NCBI RefSeq assembly: GCF_042646205.1
Contig: NZ_JBHRTF010000002.1
Span: 496,001 to 560,000, forward strand
Direction of reading: 5' to 3'
DNA from: Cellvibrio fontiphilus_A
GTDB lineage: Bacteria; Pseudomonadota; Gammaproteobacteria; Pseudomonadales; Cellvibrionaceae
DNA length: 64,000 bases
The position numbers and the translations under genes were made by a program. This document shows positions 28,061 to 37,218 of the stretch, piece after piece (position 1 is the stretch's first letter; each line of letters begins with the position of its first letter). Under the pieces are notes generated by a model that worked only from the letters and a program-made list of their open reading frames with translations, had not been told where the DNA came from and searched no databases.

Positions 28061-29425
28061 ATGAAACTCACTCTGCAAACCTACTTAGGCGGCCAATGGC
28101 GCGATGCAGCCCAGCTGACGCTCACTAACCCCGAGCAAGGACATAGCGGGGAAAGCCTGTTGGGCTATCACCCGCAAGCCTATGCGCTGGAGCATCTGGG
28201 GCGCGATGACACGGCGGCCTGTAGCCTGCGCCTGCCGGTGGACTTGATGCAAACCTACAGGGCCAAACCCTGGTTCAGTTTTTTGGACGACATAATCCCT
28301 GCCGGCGCTAGCCGTCGATACTGGGTAAACCACCTGGGGATAGGGCATTTGTCACCCAACCAGCAGGATGCACAATTGCTCGCCCGCGGCACTATTGCAC
28401 CGGTGGGTAACCTGCGCATCAAGGAAGCCCTGCCGGTAATGCCAGCAGGCAGTCAACTGGCACAACTGCGATTTGCTCTGGCCGATGTGGTGGAGCGCCA
28501 AAGCGATTTTCTGGAATACGCGCAAGCCATGGGTGCTGCCAGCGGCGGTGCCACAGGTGCTGGTGGCGAAGCGCCCAAATTGTTGGTGCGTGCATCGCTT
28601 TCTAATGAATCCCTGCCGCAAGAGATCTGGATCGACACCTGGCAGGAGGATACAAGCAATCAGGATCAGCATTATTTAGTGAAATTTCCGCGCGGCAAAC
28701 GCAGCCAGGATGACTGCGATATTTTGCGCGCGGAATATCATTACTATCACGAACTACATTCGTTAGGCATGGATACTATCGACATTGCCGCCATGCGTTT
28801 GCTGGAAGGTGAACAATATCCCTCATTATGGTTGCCACGCTTTGATGTAAGTTTTCACACAGGTCAGTGCGAGCGCTACGGGCTGGAATCGGTTTACGCA
28901 CTACTCGCCAAGGCGCCGGGCAGTTTTTTAAATCATTTTTCTGTGCTGCGCGATCTGGTTTTAATCTTGCAACAGCAGTATGCCGTGCAGGAAATGGGGA
29001 AAAAATTTGATCAGGCATCATTTGTATGTGAATGGGTTAAGCGCGATTTTCTAAATGTGGTTTACGGTAATTCCGATAATCATGGTCGCAATACTGCACT
29101 GATTAAACGCCCGCAGGGAATTTGGTTATCGCCTATTTATGATTTTGCGCCGATGAAAGCCGACCCCGAAGGCGTCACACGCTCCACTACTTGGGGTTCA
29201 CCCTATGAAGAGGCGGGGCGTTTTGATTGGGTGGCGATTGCCCATGCGTTGGGTGACCTGGTGGAGCCCGAGCGAGTTATTAGCGAATTACGCCAACTTG
29301 CGGCGCAACTCGGCGACTTGCGCGAGCGCTTGGCAGCGCGCGGTGTGCCTGCCCAACTACTTGCGAAACCTACGTTTGGTTTCGATTTTCTCGCTGAGAA
29401 ATTAACGCGCTGGCAATTAGTATGA
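28061..29425 (+). CDS. hipA: HipA-like serine/threonine kinase toxin
   Basis: A 454-aa kinase-fold toxin of usual HipA length. The N-terminal subdomain (1-130) contains 'WFSFLDDIIPAGASRRYW'; the flexible Gly/Ala-rich segment 'GAASGGATGAGGEAPKLLV' (about 167-185) is the nucleotide loop and autophosphorylation region. The catalytic segment GNSDNHGRN (about 336-344) supplies the base Asp, and 'SPIYDFAPM' (about 363-371) the Mg-binding Asp. E. coli HipA phosphorylates glutamyl-tRNA synthetase. Here the toxin gene precedes the antitoxin, the reverse of E. coli. There is almost no leader or SD. Confidence 0.87.
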   Translation: MKLTLQTYLGGQWRDAAQLTLTNPEQGHSGESLLGYHPQAYALEHLGRDDTAACSLRLPVDLMQTYRAKPWFSFLDDIIPAGASRRYWVNHLGIGHLSPNQQDAQLLARGTIAPVGNLRIKEALPVMPAGSQLAQLRFALADVVERQSDFLEYAQAMGAASGGATGAGGEAPKLLVRASLSNESLPQEIWIDTWQEDTSNQDQHYLVKFPRGKRSQDDCDILRAEYHYYHELHSLGMDTIDIAAMRLLEGEQYPSLWLPRFDVSFHTGQCERYGLESVYALLAKAPGSFLNHFSVLRDLVLILQQQYAVQEMGKKFDQASFVCEWVKRDFLNVVYGNSDNHGRNTALIKRPQGIWLSPIYDFAPMKADPEGVTRSTTWGSPYEEAGRFDWVAIAHALGDLVEPERVISELRQLAAQLGDLRERLAARGVPAQLLAKPTFGFDFLAEKLTRWQLV

Positions 29426-29456
29426 GCCTGTCCATGAACACGCGGGAACACATTCT

Positions 29457-29801
29457 ATGAACGAACTTAGCCCACTGGAGCGCGAAGCGTTTTTGCGTAA
29501 TTGCCTGCAAGAATTGTTGCAGGGTGAGACGAGCGAGGGAAAAATTCTCACGCGGCTACGCAAAAAAATTCTCGGTATGAATCAGCATGATTACGCCGCA
29601 CTAGTTGGTTTAAGTCGCCGCACTTTGTCGGATATCGAAAACGACACGGGCGACCAAAGCCTGAGTGTTATCAATGCGGCATTTAAACCTTTTGGTTTGC
29701 GGCTGGGTTTGTTGCCCACCCATCAACATTTGTTGATTGATTGTGTAAACAATCTGCCCGAGTTAACTGGTTCGCGCAAAATAAACAGCTTCCGTCGCTA
29801 A
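29457..29801 (+). CDS. hipB: HipB-like Xre antitoxin
   Basis: A 114-aa DNA-binding protein. A variable N-terminal helix (1-35) is followed by a clear Xre HTH: 'LRKKILGMNQHDYAALVGLSRRTLSDIENDTGDQSLSVINAAFKPFGLRLGLL'. It should bind the TGAGCA-type repeats upstream of hipA and neutralise the kinase. It lies 31 nt after hipA. It converges with modC, with 7 nt between stops and no visible terminator. Confidence 0.85.
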   Translation: MNELSPLEREAFLRNCLQELLQGETSEGKILTRLRKKILGMNQHDYAALVGLSRRTLSDIENDTGDQSLSVINAAFKPFGLRLGLLPTHQHLLIDCVNNLPELTGSRKINSFRR

Positions 29802-29808
29802 AAAATTA

Positions 29809-30879
29809 TTACAACAACGCCACCGATTTCACCTGCACCCATAGCGCCTGGCCGGGTTGGATGGCGAGTTCGCTAAGGGCTTTGCGGGTGAGGCGGGCGA
29901 TGACCTGGGTGCTGCCAATATTCACCCGTACCAGCGCCAGACCCGGGTGGCTATCGTCGCTTATGGCATCTAGCTGACCGGCGAGCTGGTTCTGGATACT
30001 GCTGGCGGTTGGCTGTTGCGCCAAACTGACATCGCGGGCGAGTACCCGCACCCGCACTGACTGGCCTAGCGTCAAACCCTGGTCTTTGGTCCAGAGGCTG
30101 CCGCCGGCAAAATCCACCCGCGCCAGGTGCCAGTGGCTGTCCACCGCCGCGACTTGCGCCTCGATAACCACACCCGCGTCCTCGCCCAAATCGATGGGCA
30201 GATCCAGCCGTGCCAGAGTGTCGCGCAGCGGGCCGCTGGCGATGGCGCGACCGTCTTGCATCACCACCAGATAATCCGCCAGGCGCATCAACTCTTCCGG
30301 CGAATGGGTGACGTAGAGCAGGGGGATCTGCAGCTCGCGGTGCAGCCGCTCCAGGTAGGGCAGGATTTCGCGCTTGCGCTGGAGGTCGAGGGCCGCAAGG
30401 GGTTCGTCCATTAACAACAGGCGCGGGCTGAGTGCCAAGGCGCGGGCGATGGCCACCCGCTGGCGTTCACCGCCGGAGAGCAGATCAGGTTTGCGCTGCA
30501 ATAAATGGCCAATACCCAGCAGTTCGATGGCTTGTGTCAGCGCGGCCGATGACACCCCGCGAACACGGCGCAGGCCGTAGTGAAGGTTGTCTTGCACCGA
30601 GAGGTGGCCAAACAGGCTCGCCTCCTGAAACACATAACCGATTGGCCGCCGGTGGGTGGGCAACCATTGTGTGTCGCTTTGCCAGATATCGCCATCCACC
30701 AGCAACCGACCCTGTGGCGCTCGCTCCAGCCCGGCAATACAACGCAACAGGCTGGTTTTGCCGGAGCCGGATACACCAAACAGCGCGGTAATGCCCTGCC
30801 CCGGTAAAACCAGATCCACATCCAGCGTAAAACCGGGCCAGGTCAGTTGAAAGCGCGCTTGAATTGCCGGGTCACTCAT
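29809..30879 (-). CDS. modC: Molybdate ABC transporter ATP-binding protein
   Basis: A 356-aa ATPase; ATG 30879 is one nucleotide after the modB stop. Walker A GVSGSGKTS (about 36), signature LSGGERQRVAIARALAL (about 130), Walker B LLLMDEPLAALD and H-loop 'YVTHSPEEL' are present. The C-terminal third is a TOBE/Mop molybdate-sensing domain, as usual for ModC. It powers molybdate uptake for Mo-cofactor enzymes. Confidence 0.92.
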   Translation of the reverse strand: MSDPAIQARFQLTWPGFTLDVDLVLPGQGITALFGVSGSGKTSLLRCIAGLERAPQGRLLVDGDIWQSDTQWLPTHRRPIGYVFQEASLFGHLSVQDNLHYGLRRVRGVSSAALTQAIELLGIGHLLQRKPDLLSGGERQRVAIARALALSPRLLLMDEPLAALDLQRKREILPYLERLHRELQIPLLYVTHSPEELMRLADYLVVMQDGRAIASGPLRDTLARLDLPIDLGEDAGVVIEAQVAAVDSHWHLARVDFAGGSLWTKDQGLTLGQSVRVRVLARDVSLAQQPTASSIQNQLAGQLDAISDDSHPGLALVRVNIGSTQVIARLTRKALSELAIQPGQALWVQVKSVALL

Positions 30880-30880
30880 C

Positions 30881-31561
30881 TCACAGGCCTCGCACCGGGC
30901 GGAAGCGGCGGCCCGCGTAAATCGCCAGCAACACCACAAAGGAAAACACCAGCAGCACCAATGCCAGCCGATGCGCCTGACTGTAATTCAGCGCTTCCAC
31001 GTAATCATAAATCTGTACCGAGGCCACGCGGGTCACACCGGGAATATTGCCGCCGATCATCAATACCACCCCAAATTCACCAACGGTATGCGCAAAAGTG
31101 AGGATGGAGGCGGTGATAAAACCCGGCTTGGCGAGCGGCACTACCACGCTAAAAAAAGCATCCAGTGGCGATGCACGCAGTGTTGCCGCCACTTCCAGCG
31201 GGCGCTCACCTATCGCCTCAAACGCGCTTTGCAGCGGCTGCACCATAAACGGCAGGGAGTAAAACACCGAGGCAATCACCAACCCCCAAAAGGTGAAGGC
31301 AAGGGGCGCCAACTCCAGCGCATTAGTCAGCTGCCCCAGAGGGCCGTTTGGCCCCATGGCGAGCAGCATATAAAAGCCCAATACCGAGGGCGGCAATACC
31401 AGCGGCAGGGCGACCAAGGCGCCAATTGGCCCCTTCCACCAGCGCTTGGTGCGCGCCAGCCACCAGGCGATAGGTGTACCCACCAACAGCAGAATAAAAG
31501 TCACCACCGCCGCCAAGCGCAGGGTGAGCCAGAGCGCCTGCAGATCGCCGTCAGTGAGCAT
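30881..31561 (-). CDS. modB: Molybdate ABC transporter permease
   Basis: A 226-aa inner-membrane permease with five or six TM helices and the EAA loop ('EAIGERPLEVAATLRASPLDAFFSVVVPLAKPG'). Two ATGs are possible; ATG 31561 is preferred because AGAGG lies 6 nt before it. The start overlaps the end of modA, indicating translational coupling. Confidence 0.92.
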   Translation of the reverse strand: MLTDGDLQALWLTLRLAAVVTFILLLVGTPIAWWLARTKRWWKGPIGALVALPLVLPPSVLGFYMLLAMGPNGPLGQLTNALELAPLAFTFWGLVIASVFYSLPFMVQPLQSAFEAIGERPLEVAATLRASPLDAFFSVVVPLAKPGFITASILTFAHTVGEFGVVLMIGGNIPGVTRVASVQIYDYVEALNYSQAHRLALVLLVFSFVVLLAIYAGRRFRPVRGL

Positions 31562-32345
31562 GGTCATCCTCTTGTGGGCCTGTGCCGGCGCCATCACCCG
31601 GCAATGCAAAACCATAACGCGTCATCACCGCGCGCGCGGCCTTGCTCTCTATATAGGTGGCAAATTTGCTCGCCAGCCCATTATTTTCCGCGCGTTTGGT
31701 GATGATAAAACCCTGCTCCAGCGGCGCATGTAATTCAGCGGGCACCAGCCAATAGCCGCCCTTGCTCGCCAGCTCCGGGCTGATTGCCAAGGCGAGCGCG
31801 ATAATGCCGATCTGGGCATTGCCGGTTTGCACAAATTGCGCGGTCTGGGCGATGTTTTCGCCGTACACCAATTTGGGTTCCAGCTTGTCCCACAAGCCGC
31901 TCTGTTTCAGGGCTTCCACCGCACGTTTGCCGTAGGGCGCCACCCTGGGGTTGGCGATGGCGATACGTTTGATCGCGGGATCCGTCAGGTCAGCGAGGGT
32001 CATTTGACTGGCATCCCGCGTGGCACTCCATAACACCAGCCGCCCCAGAGCGTGGGGAGTCACTGCGGAACCTGCCAGCCCAAGGTTGGCCAGCTGCCGC
32101 GGATAATCGATATCCGCCGAGAAATACAAATCAAAGGGCGCACCCTGCTGGATTTGGGTGTAAAACTTACCCGAGGAACCGTAAATGACCTCTACTTCAT
32201 CGGTGGCATGTTGCTGTTTGAAAGTGGCCACCAGTTCATCCATGGCAAATTTCAAATCCGCCGCGGCGGCGATGGTGATTTTTTCGGCTTGGACGAGCGG
32301 TGCCCAAATAAGTAGCAGGGCGAGGAGTAATCGCATTTGGAACAT
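31551..32345 (-). CDS. modA: Molybdate-binding periplasmic protein
   Basis: A 264-aa binding protein with signal peptide (about 1-21, ending VQA). 'ITIAAAADLKFAMDEL' and 'VIYGSSGKFYTQIQQGAPFDLYFSAD' hold the Ser/Asn-type oxyanion site; 'VYGENIAQTAQFVQTGNAQIGIIALALA' is also family-typical. It heads the modABC operon. The tail ends DDHAH. No ModE gene or obvious ModE site was seen nearby. Confidence 0.92.
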   Translation of the reverse strand: MFQMRLLLALLLIWAPLVQAEKITIAAAADLKFAMDELVATFKQQHATDEVEVIYGSSGKFYTQIQQGAPFDLYFSADIDYPRQLANLGLAGSAVTPHALGRLVLWSATRDASQMTLADLTDPAIKRIAIANPRVAPYGKRAVEALKQSGLWDKLEPKLVYGENIAQTAQFVQTGNAQIGIIALALAISPELASKGGYWLVPAELHAPLEQGFIITKRAENNGLASKFATYIESKAARAVMTRYGFALPGDGAGTGPQEDDHAH

Positions 32346-32468
32346 AAAGCGTTTCCCACTGAATGTATGCGCTGAGTTTATTAGCCCGCGCGCCGGCACA
32401 GCAACTTATTAAATTCGCCCAACTGCTTTACCATCCCACCCCCCAGCCTGCCACCAAGGCGTTTTGCC

Positions 32469-32795
32469 ATGCTTAAAACTACCCTGTTATTTGTCGCCAC
32501 TGCGCTCGCGGAAATTATCGGCTGCTTTTTGCCCTACTTATGGCTGCGCAAAGGCGGCTCGATTTTATTGTTAATCCCCGCTGCCGCGAGCCTCGCATTG
32601 TTTGTTTGGCTACTCACTTTGCATCCTGCTGCCAGCGGCCGCGTTTATGCCGCTTACGGCGGTGTTTATGTGGCCACCGCGCTGCTGTGGTTGCGCTACG
32701 TGGACGGCGTGAAACTCTCGGTTTACGACTGGGTCGGTGCCGGTGTGGCCTTGCTTGGTATGGCCATTATTGTGTGGGGTTGGCGCGGTAATTAG
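32469..32795 (+). CDS. YnfA/UPF0060 family small membrane protein
   Basis: A 108-aa protein with four TM helices. 'TALAEIIGCFLPYLWLRKGGS', 'HPAASGRVYAAYGGVYVATALLWLRYVDGVK' and 'DWVGAGVALLGMAIIVWGWRG' match YnfA, related to small multidrug resistance exporters. Role in the cell is not settled. Single gene, 29 nt before the next gene. Confidence 0.92.
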   Translation: MLKTTLLFVATALAEIIGCFLPYLWLRKGGSILLLIPAAASLALFVWLLTLHPAASGRVYAAYGGVYVATALLWLRYVDGVKLSVYDWVGAGVALLGMAIIVWGWRGN

Positions 32796-32824
32796 GTTAT
32801 TAAAAAATCAAACAGGGAATCACC

Positions 32825-34162
32825 ATGCTGGGTAGAGCCTTAAATATTTTTGCCAAATTGTTAATTGTTATTTTTTTGCTCTTGCTCGCCTATGTGGTGT
32901 TTGCGGTGCTGATAAACCTGCGCGATGAACCGCCCTCGGCGGCGGCGGTTGAATTTGAGCAGGCCTGGAATAATCGCGCGGCGGTTGCTGACATTGACAA
33001 CGGTTATTTATTTTTATTGGGGTTTGATGTCGCCGAAGATGAAGACCCAAAAGCGATTGGACGCGAGCGGGTTAAATGGTCTAACGCTGTAATTGCAGCG
33101 CTAACTGAAGACAGCGTTGACTTTCCCCAACCCGGCTACTCGGTCGCTGAGCACTTGCCCGCACAGTTTGGCGAGCTGGTGCAGTTGTGCCGCGATATTA
33201 CACACAGTTGCGTGATTGCAATCGCTGAACAGAGAGCGGCGATTAATGAATGGCAACAGAATAACCACTGGGTGAATGATCGCTACCGGCAATTAATTGC
33301 GCATAAAGGCTGGCTGGAATTATCGGCAGTGGATATACGTTTGCCGCTGCCAAAATATGCAGATGTTATGCAAGCCCAGCGCATCTTGTTTATGAGTGCT
33401 TTTGCCGCGAATCCACCCGTTATTAACCTGGAGTTTGGCCAGTTGTTGGATAGCGACCTGCAGTTTTGGCGCTTGGTTTTAAAAAATACTGACAGCCTGA
33501 TTGGCAAAATGATTGCTGCATCGGCAATCAAAAATAATTTTTTATGGGCCAACCATTTCCTGCGCGGCGGTGGGCAGTTACTGCCAACAACCAGCCACTA
33601 TCTGGCCTTTAGCAAAGATGAAATGTCCATGTACCGCTGCCTTGTTGGCGAATGGCAGTTTGCCTACCGGAGTTACCAGTCGCAGTTTGATAAACAGTTG
33701 ACCAAAACCTCGGAAAAACTGGTTATGGGGTTGGTACATAAAAAGCAGGATACGATCAATCAAATGGCAGAGCGTTTGCAAACGCTGGAGCAGCAACTGG
33801 ATGTTCCGTCCGACCACTTGGAAGCTGCGATCATCGCTTATGAGCAGACACAGCAACAAGAACTCGCCGGGCACACTACACTGGATTATCTAACAAGACC
33901 CTATAATCTGGTGGGACAAATACTGGTGAATATCGCCACGCCGGCCTACAGCAACTATTTTGCGCGCACGCAGAACCTGGAAGCCTTCCGGCGCGGATTA
34001 CTGCTAAGTGCGGAAAAAATTCAGGGGCAATCAACTGCCGCCAGTGTGTTAGTCAGCCCTTACCCCGGCAAACCCTTTGTGCTGGATGAACAGCAGCGCA
34101 GTATCACCGTCAGGGGCTTGGGTAATGGCACGTCACAGCTAACACAGACTTATTTTTATTGA
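32825..34162 (+). CDS. Membrane-anchored protein of unknown function
   Basis: A 445-aa protein with one N-terminal TM helix (about 8-29, very hydrophobic) and a large periplasmic, mainly helical part. Acidic 'GFDVAEDEDPKAIGRERVKW' and two Cys in 'LCRDITHSC' (about 120-130, perhaps a disulphide) stand out. I recognise no enzyme motif. GGGAAT precedes the ATG. It may be co-transcribed with ynfA (29-nt gap) and is followed by an AraC-type regulator. Confidence 0.6.
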   Translation: MLGRALNIFAKLLIVIFLLLLAYVVFAVLINLRDEPPSAAAVEFEQAWNNRAAVADIDNGYLFLLGFDVAEDEDPKAIGRERVKWSNAVIAALTEDSVDFPQPGYSVAEHLPAQFGELVQLCRDITHSCVIAIAEQRAAINEWQQNNHWVNDRYRQLIAHKGWLELSAVDIRLPLPKYADVMQAQRILFMSAFAANPPVINLEFGQLLDSDLQFWRLVLKNTDSLIGKMIAASAIKNNFLWANHFLRGGGQLLPTTSHYLAFSKDEMSMYRCLVGEWQFAYRSYQSQFDKQLTKTSEKLVMGLVHKKQDTINQMAERLQTLEQQLDVPSDHLEAAIIAYEQTQQQELAGHTTLDYLTRPYNLVGQILVNIATPAYSNYFARTQNLEAFRRGLLLSAEKIQGQSTAASVLVSPYPGKPFVLDEQQRSITVRGLGNGTSQLTQTYFY

Positions 34163-34224
34163 TGGCACTTTTATATTAATAGCGCCGCACAGGCGCAGTT
34201 TTACCCACACAACCCGATGAGTTT

Positions 34225-35391
34225 ATGAAAACACCCATTTTTAATATTCACGATTTAATCCTGGTGCTCACCCTGGCGGTGTGCGGCTTGCTGGGCATTT
34301 TCCAGTGGCTATTGTCCAAACAAAAGGCGCTTGCATCGCCCCTGTTGACCGGATTTTTTGTGTGCGTGGGCGCGAGTGCGCTGTGCAATTTGCTGTTGTG
34401 GAATAGCTATATTCACTCGACCAATGAGCCGGCAAAACTGCTGCTGGCGCTGGGGTTTGCGCTATCGGTGGTGGGCAAAAGTGTTTTTTTGTATCTGTAC
34501 GTGGTGGCCATTACCCGCGCCAATTTTAATTTGCGCCCCAAAAACAGCTGGCATTTTTTGCATTTTGTAGTGGTGGGGCTTTGGGTAATTCTGGGCGGGC
34601 TGGATAGCGACCGCCTGCGTTTTGTGCCTAACAGCCACAGCGAATACTCTTGGCTGATTACCAATTATTTGTGGCACTACCTGAAATATTTACCAGTGAT
34701 TTACAGCCTGGCGGCGGTGGTACAAATTTATCGCTACAAACAACAGCTGAAGGATTTTTATTCCAGCCTGAGTTTGCAGGGCCCTTACTGGCTGCTGTTA
34801 TTAACCCTGGGCTTTGCGCTCAATTGGTCCTGGTCGCTGGTGGTGCATTTGCTCGGGCAAAGTGTGAGCTGGGCGGTGGCCGATGGTTTTGGCATTCTGG
34901 ATAACTACATCACCTTCCTGCTGGTGAATGCGCTGTTTGTGTACAACCTGCGCTATGCCCACGAGCTGTTGCTCACGCGCGACACGCCCACCCCCAAAGA
35001 ACCCGAGGTTAACAGCGCGCCCTCGCCGGAAACCGTGGCGCGCATCCGTGCGACTATGGAAAACCAGCAGCTGTATTTGACGCAGAATTTAACCATTGAG
35101 GATTTTGCCAAACAGGTCGGCATTCACTACCGCGAGGTGTCCAGTATCATCAACAGCGAATTCAACACCAACTTTTTTGAGTTTGTGAATGAGTACCGGG
35201 TGAAGCGCGCCAAACAGTTGTTGTTAGATCCGGCCATGGCGCAGATGACCATTTTGGATATTTTGCTGGAGTCGGGTTTTAACAGTAAGTCGTCCTTCCA
35301 TCGCTTTTTTAAACGTTATACCGGCACCTCGGCCGCTGAGTTTCGCAAACAGGGCGGCGCACACACCGGCAACCCACCTGCGGCGGAATGA
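34225..35391 (+). CDS. AraC-family regulator with membrane-embedded N-terminal sensor
   Basis: A 388-aa protein. Residues about 8-240 contain seven or eight TM helices of the 7TM-sensor type; residues about 285-375 are an AraC HTH: 'LTIEDFAKQVGIHYREVSSIINSEFNTNFFEFVNEYRVKRAKQLL' and 'ILDILLESGFNSKSSFHRFFKRYTGTSAAEFRKQ'. Such membrane AraC proteins are common in Cellvibrionales and Bacteroidetes and sense unknown ligands. It may control the unknown gene upstream. The C-terminus is a short Gly/Ala/Pro tail. Confidence 0.85.
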   Translation: MKTPIFNIHDLILVLTLAVCGLLGIFQWLLSKQKALASPLLTGFFVCVGASALCNLLLWNSYIHSTNEPAKLLLALGFALSVVGKSVFLYLYVVAITRANFNLRPKNSWHFLHFVVVGLWVILGGLDSDRLRFVPNSHSEYSWLITNYLWHYLKYLPVIYSLAAVVQIYRYKQQLKDFYSSLSLQGPYWLLLLTLGFALNWSWSLVVHLLGQSVSWAVADGFGILDNYITFLLVNALFVYNLRYAHELLLTRDTPTPKEPEVNSAPSPETVARIRATMENQQLYLTQNLTIEDFAKQVGIHYREVSSIINSEFNTNFFEFVNEYRVKRAKQLLLDPAMAQMTILDILLESGFNSKSSFHRFFKRYTGTSAAEFRKQGGAHTGNPPAAE

Positions 35392-35510
35392 CCGGGCAGC
35401 CCCCAGCCGGCCAAAGTGGAGCTGTTATAATCGCCGGCCGCGCCTTGAAGCGCGGCTTTTTATAGCCCCCTGGCTCATGTTTTCAGAAAAGTTTGCAGAG
35501 AAGATTGCTC

Positions 35511-36467
35511 TTGGATAAATCAAAATTACCGCCGTTTCATCGCCGCTTTTTGCTGCCGCGCTTTTGGCCGACCTGGTTGGCGCTGGCGTTTTTTTGGCTG
35601 ATCGCCCAGTTGCCCGTGCGCGCCAATCAGGCGGTAGGCGGTGCGCTCGGGCGCTTGTTGTTGGTGCTCGCGCCGGCGCGCAAACGCTATGCAGAGATTA
35701 ATATCGCCCTGTGTTTCCCCGAATTGGACGCGGCGGCGCAAGCGCAGATGGTGCGCAACTCGGTGATTGCCTGCGGCCTGAGCATCAGTGAAACCTCCAT
35801 GGCGCTCTGGGGTAGCGAGAACAAAATGCGCAACCGCTACAGCATTACCGGCCTTGAGCACATTGAGAAAGCGCGCGCTGAGGGCAAGGGTATTTTGCTC
35901 TGCGGCAGCCACCTCACCACCATCGACATCAGCGGCTTGATGATGTCTTACCACATAGTCGCCGATGTGCTTTACCGCGCCGACCCCAACCCGCTGATGG
36001 CCTATGCCATCGCCCATGCGCGCGCGCGGGTGAATGACAACGCCATCGACCGCAACGATACCCGCCAGCTGATTAAAAACCTGCGCCAGGGGCATATTGT
36101 CTGGTACGCGCCGGATCAGGATTACGGCCGCAACCACAGCATTTTTGCGCCCTTTTTTGGCGTACAAGCGGCGACTGTAGTGGCGACAGCGCGGATTGCG
36201 CGTATGTCCCACTGCGTGGTGATTCCCTTCTTTTGTTTCCGCGAACCCAAAGGCCGCTACCGTTTGGAGATCCAACCCGCGCTGGATAACTTCCCCAGCG
36301 GCGACGATCTGGTGGATGCAACCCGCATCAACAAAATCATTGAAGACGCGGTTCGCCAGGCGCCCGACCAGTACCTGTGGGTGCATCGCCGCTTCAAAAC
36401 CCGCCCCGAGGGCGAGGCCAGTTTTTATCCACCCAAGAAAAAGCGCGGTTCACGCCCCAAACTCTAA
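35511..36467 (+). CDS. LpxL/LpxM-like lipid A acyltransferase
   Basis: A 318-aa inner-membrane acyltransferase; TTG 35511 is preferred because AGAGAAG sits 8 nt before it (an in-frame TTG exists at 35493). An N-terminal TM helix ('WPTWLALAFFWLIAQLPV') is followed by the catalytic HX4D motif in 'CGSHLTTIDISG' (about 137-148) and 'WYAPDQDYG' (about 193), both typical of LpxL/HtrB. It adds a secondary acyl chain to lipid A. The basic tail (KKKRGSRPK) is unremarkable. Followed after 43 nt by an SDR gene. Confidence 0.85.
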   Translation: MDKSKLPPFHRRFLLPRFWPTWLALAFFWLIAQLPVRANQAVGGALGRLLLVLAPARKRYAEINIALCFPELDAAAQAQMVRNSVIACGLSISETSMALWGSENKMRNRYSITGLEHIEKARAEGKGILLCGSHLTTIDISGLMMSYHIVADVLYRADPNPLMAYAIAHARARVNDNAIDRNDTRQLIKNLRQGHIVWYAPDQDYGRNHSIFAPFFGVQAATVVATARIARMSHCVVIPFFCFREPKGRYRLEIQPALDNFPSGDDLVDATRINKIIEDAVRQAPDQYLWVHRRFKTRPEGEASFYPPKKKRGSRPKL

Positions 36468-36510
36468 CCGGGCGGCCACGCCCCTCTCATTAACGTTAAG
36501 GAATCAGACG

Positions 36511-37206
36511 ATGTATATCAAAGACGCAGTAGTACTCATCACCGGCGCCAATCGCGGCATAGGTTTGGAATTTGCCCGCGCCGCGCTGGCCCGCGGTGCG
36601 CGCAAGGTCTACGCCACCGCGCGCGACCCGCAATCCATCCCACTGGATGGCGTAATCAAACTCAAACTGGATGTCACCAACCCCGAGGATGTCGCCCGCA
36701 TCGCCCGCGACTGCGCCGATGTAACCCTGCTGATTAATAACGCCGGTGTTGCACGTTTTGGCAGTTTCCTCGCGCGCGACAGTGAGGCCAGCTGCGCCGA
36801 ACACTTTGAAACCAACTTCTACGGGCCGCTGCGCCTGTGCAAAGCCTTTGCCCCCCTGCTTGCCGGTCATGGCGGCGGGGCGATCATTAATGTGCTGTCG
36901 CTGGTGAGCTGGTATGCACCGGTGGAGTTTTCGCCCTATTCGGCGAGTAAATCCGCCGCCTGGGCCTTAACTAACAGTGTGCGATTGGAATTGCGGGCGC
37001 AAAACACCCAGGTGATGGCGCTGCATATGGGTTATGTGGATACCGATATGACCGCCAAGATCGATGCACCCAAAACCCCGGCGGAGGTGATTGTGAAACG
37101 CACCTTTGATGGGCTGGAAGCGGGCGAGGAGGAGGTACTGGCCGACGATATGACCCTCACCCTGAAACGCAATATGAATGCGCCCCGCCCGGTGTATTTG
37201 GATTAA
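36511..37206 (+). CDS. Short-chain dehydrogenase/reductase
   Basis: A 231-aa SDR. ATG 36511 follows AAGGA. NAD(P) motif TGANRGIG (about 13-20), 'NNAG' (about 80), Ser in 'NVLSLVSW' and catalytic YSASKSA (about 150-154) are all present. Substrate unknown. Probably co-transcribed with the LpxL-like gene; converges with the GH16 gene (12 nt). Confidence 0.85.
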   Translation: MYIKDAVVLITGANRGIGLEFARAALARGARKVYATARDPQSIPLDGVIKLKLDVTNPEDVARIARDCADVTLLINNAGVARFGSFLARDSEASCAEHFETNFYGPLRLCKAFAPLLAGHGGGAIINVLSLVSWYAPVEFSPYSASKSAAWALTNSVRLELRAQNTQVMALHMGYVDTDMTAKIDAPKTPAEVIVKRTFDGLEAGEEEVLADDMTLTLKRNMNAPRPVYLD

Positions 37207-37218
37207 ACCCTTAACTGA

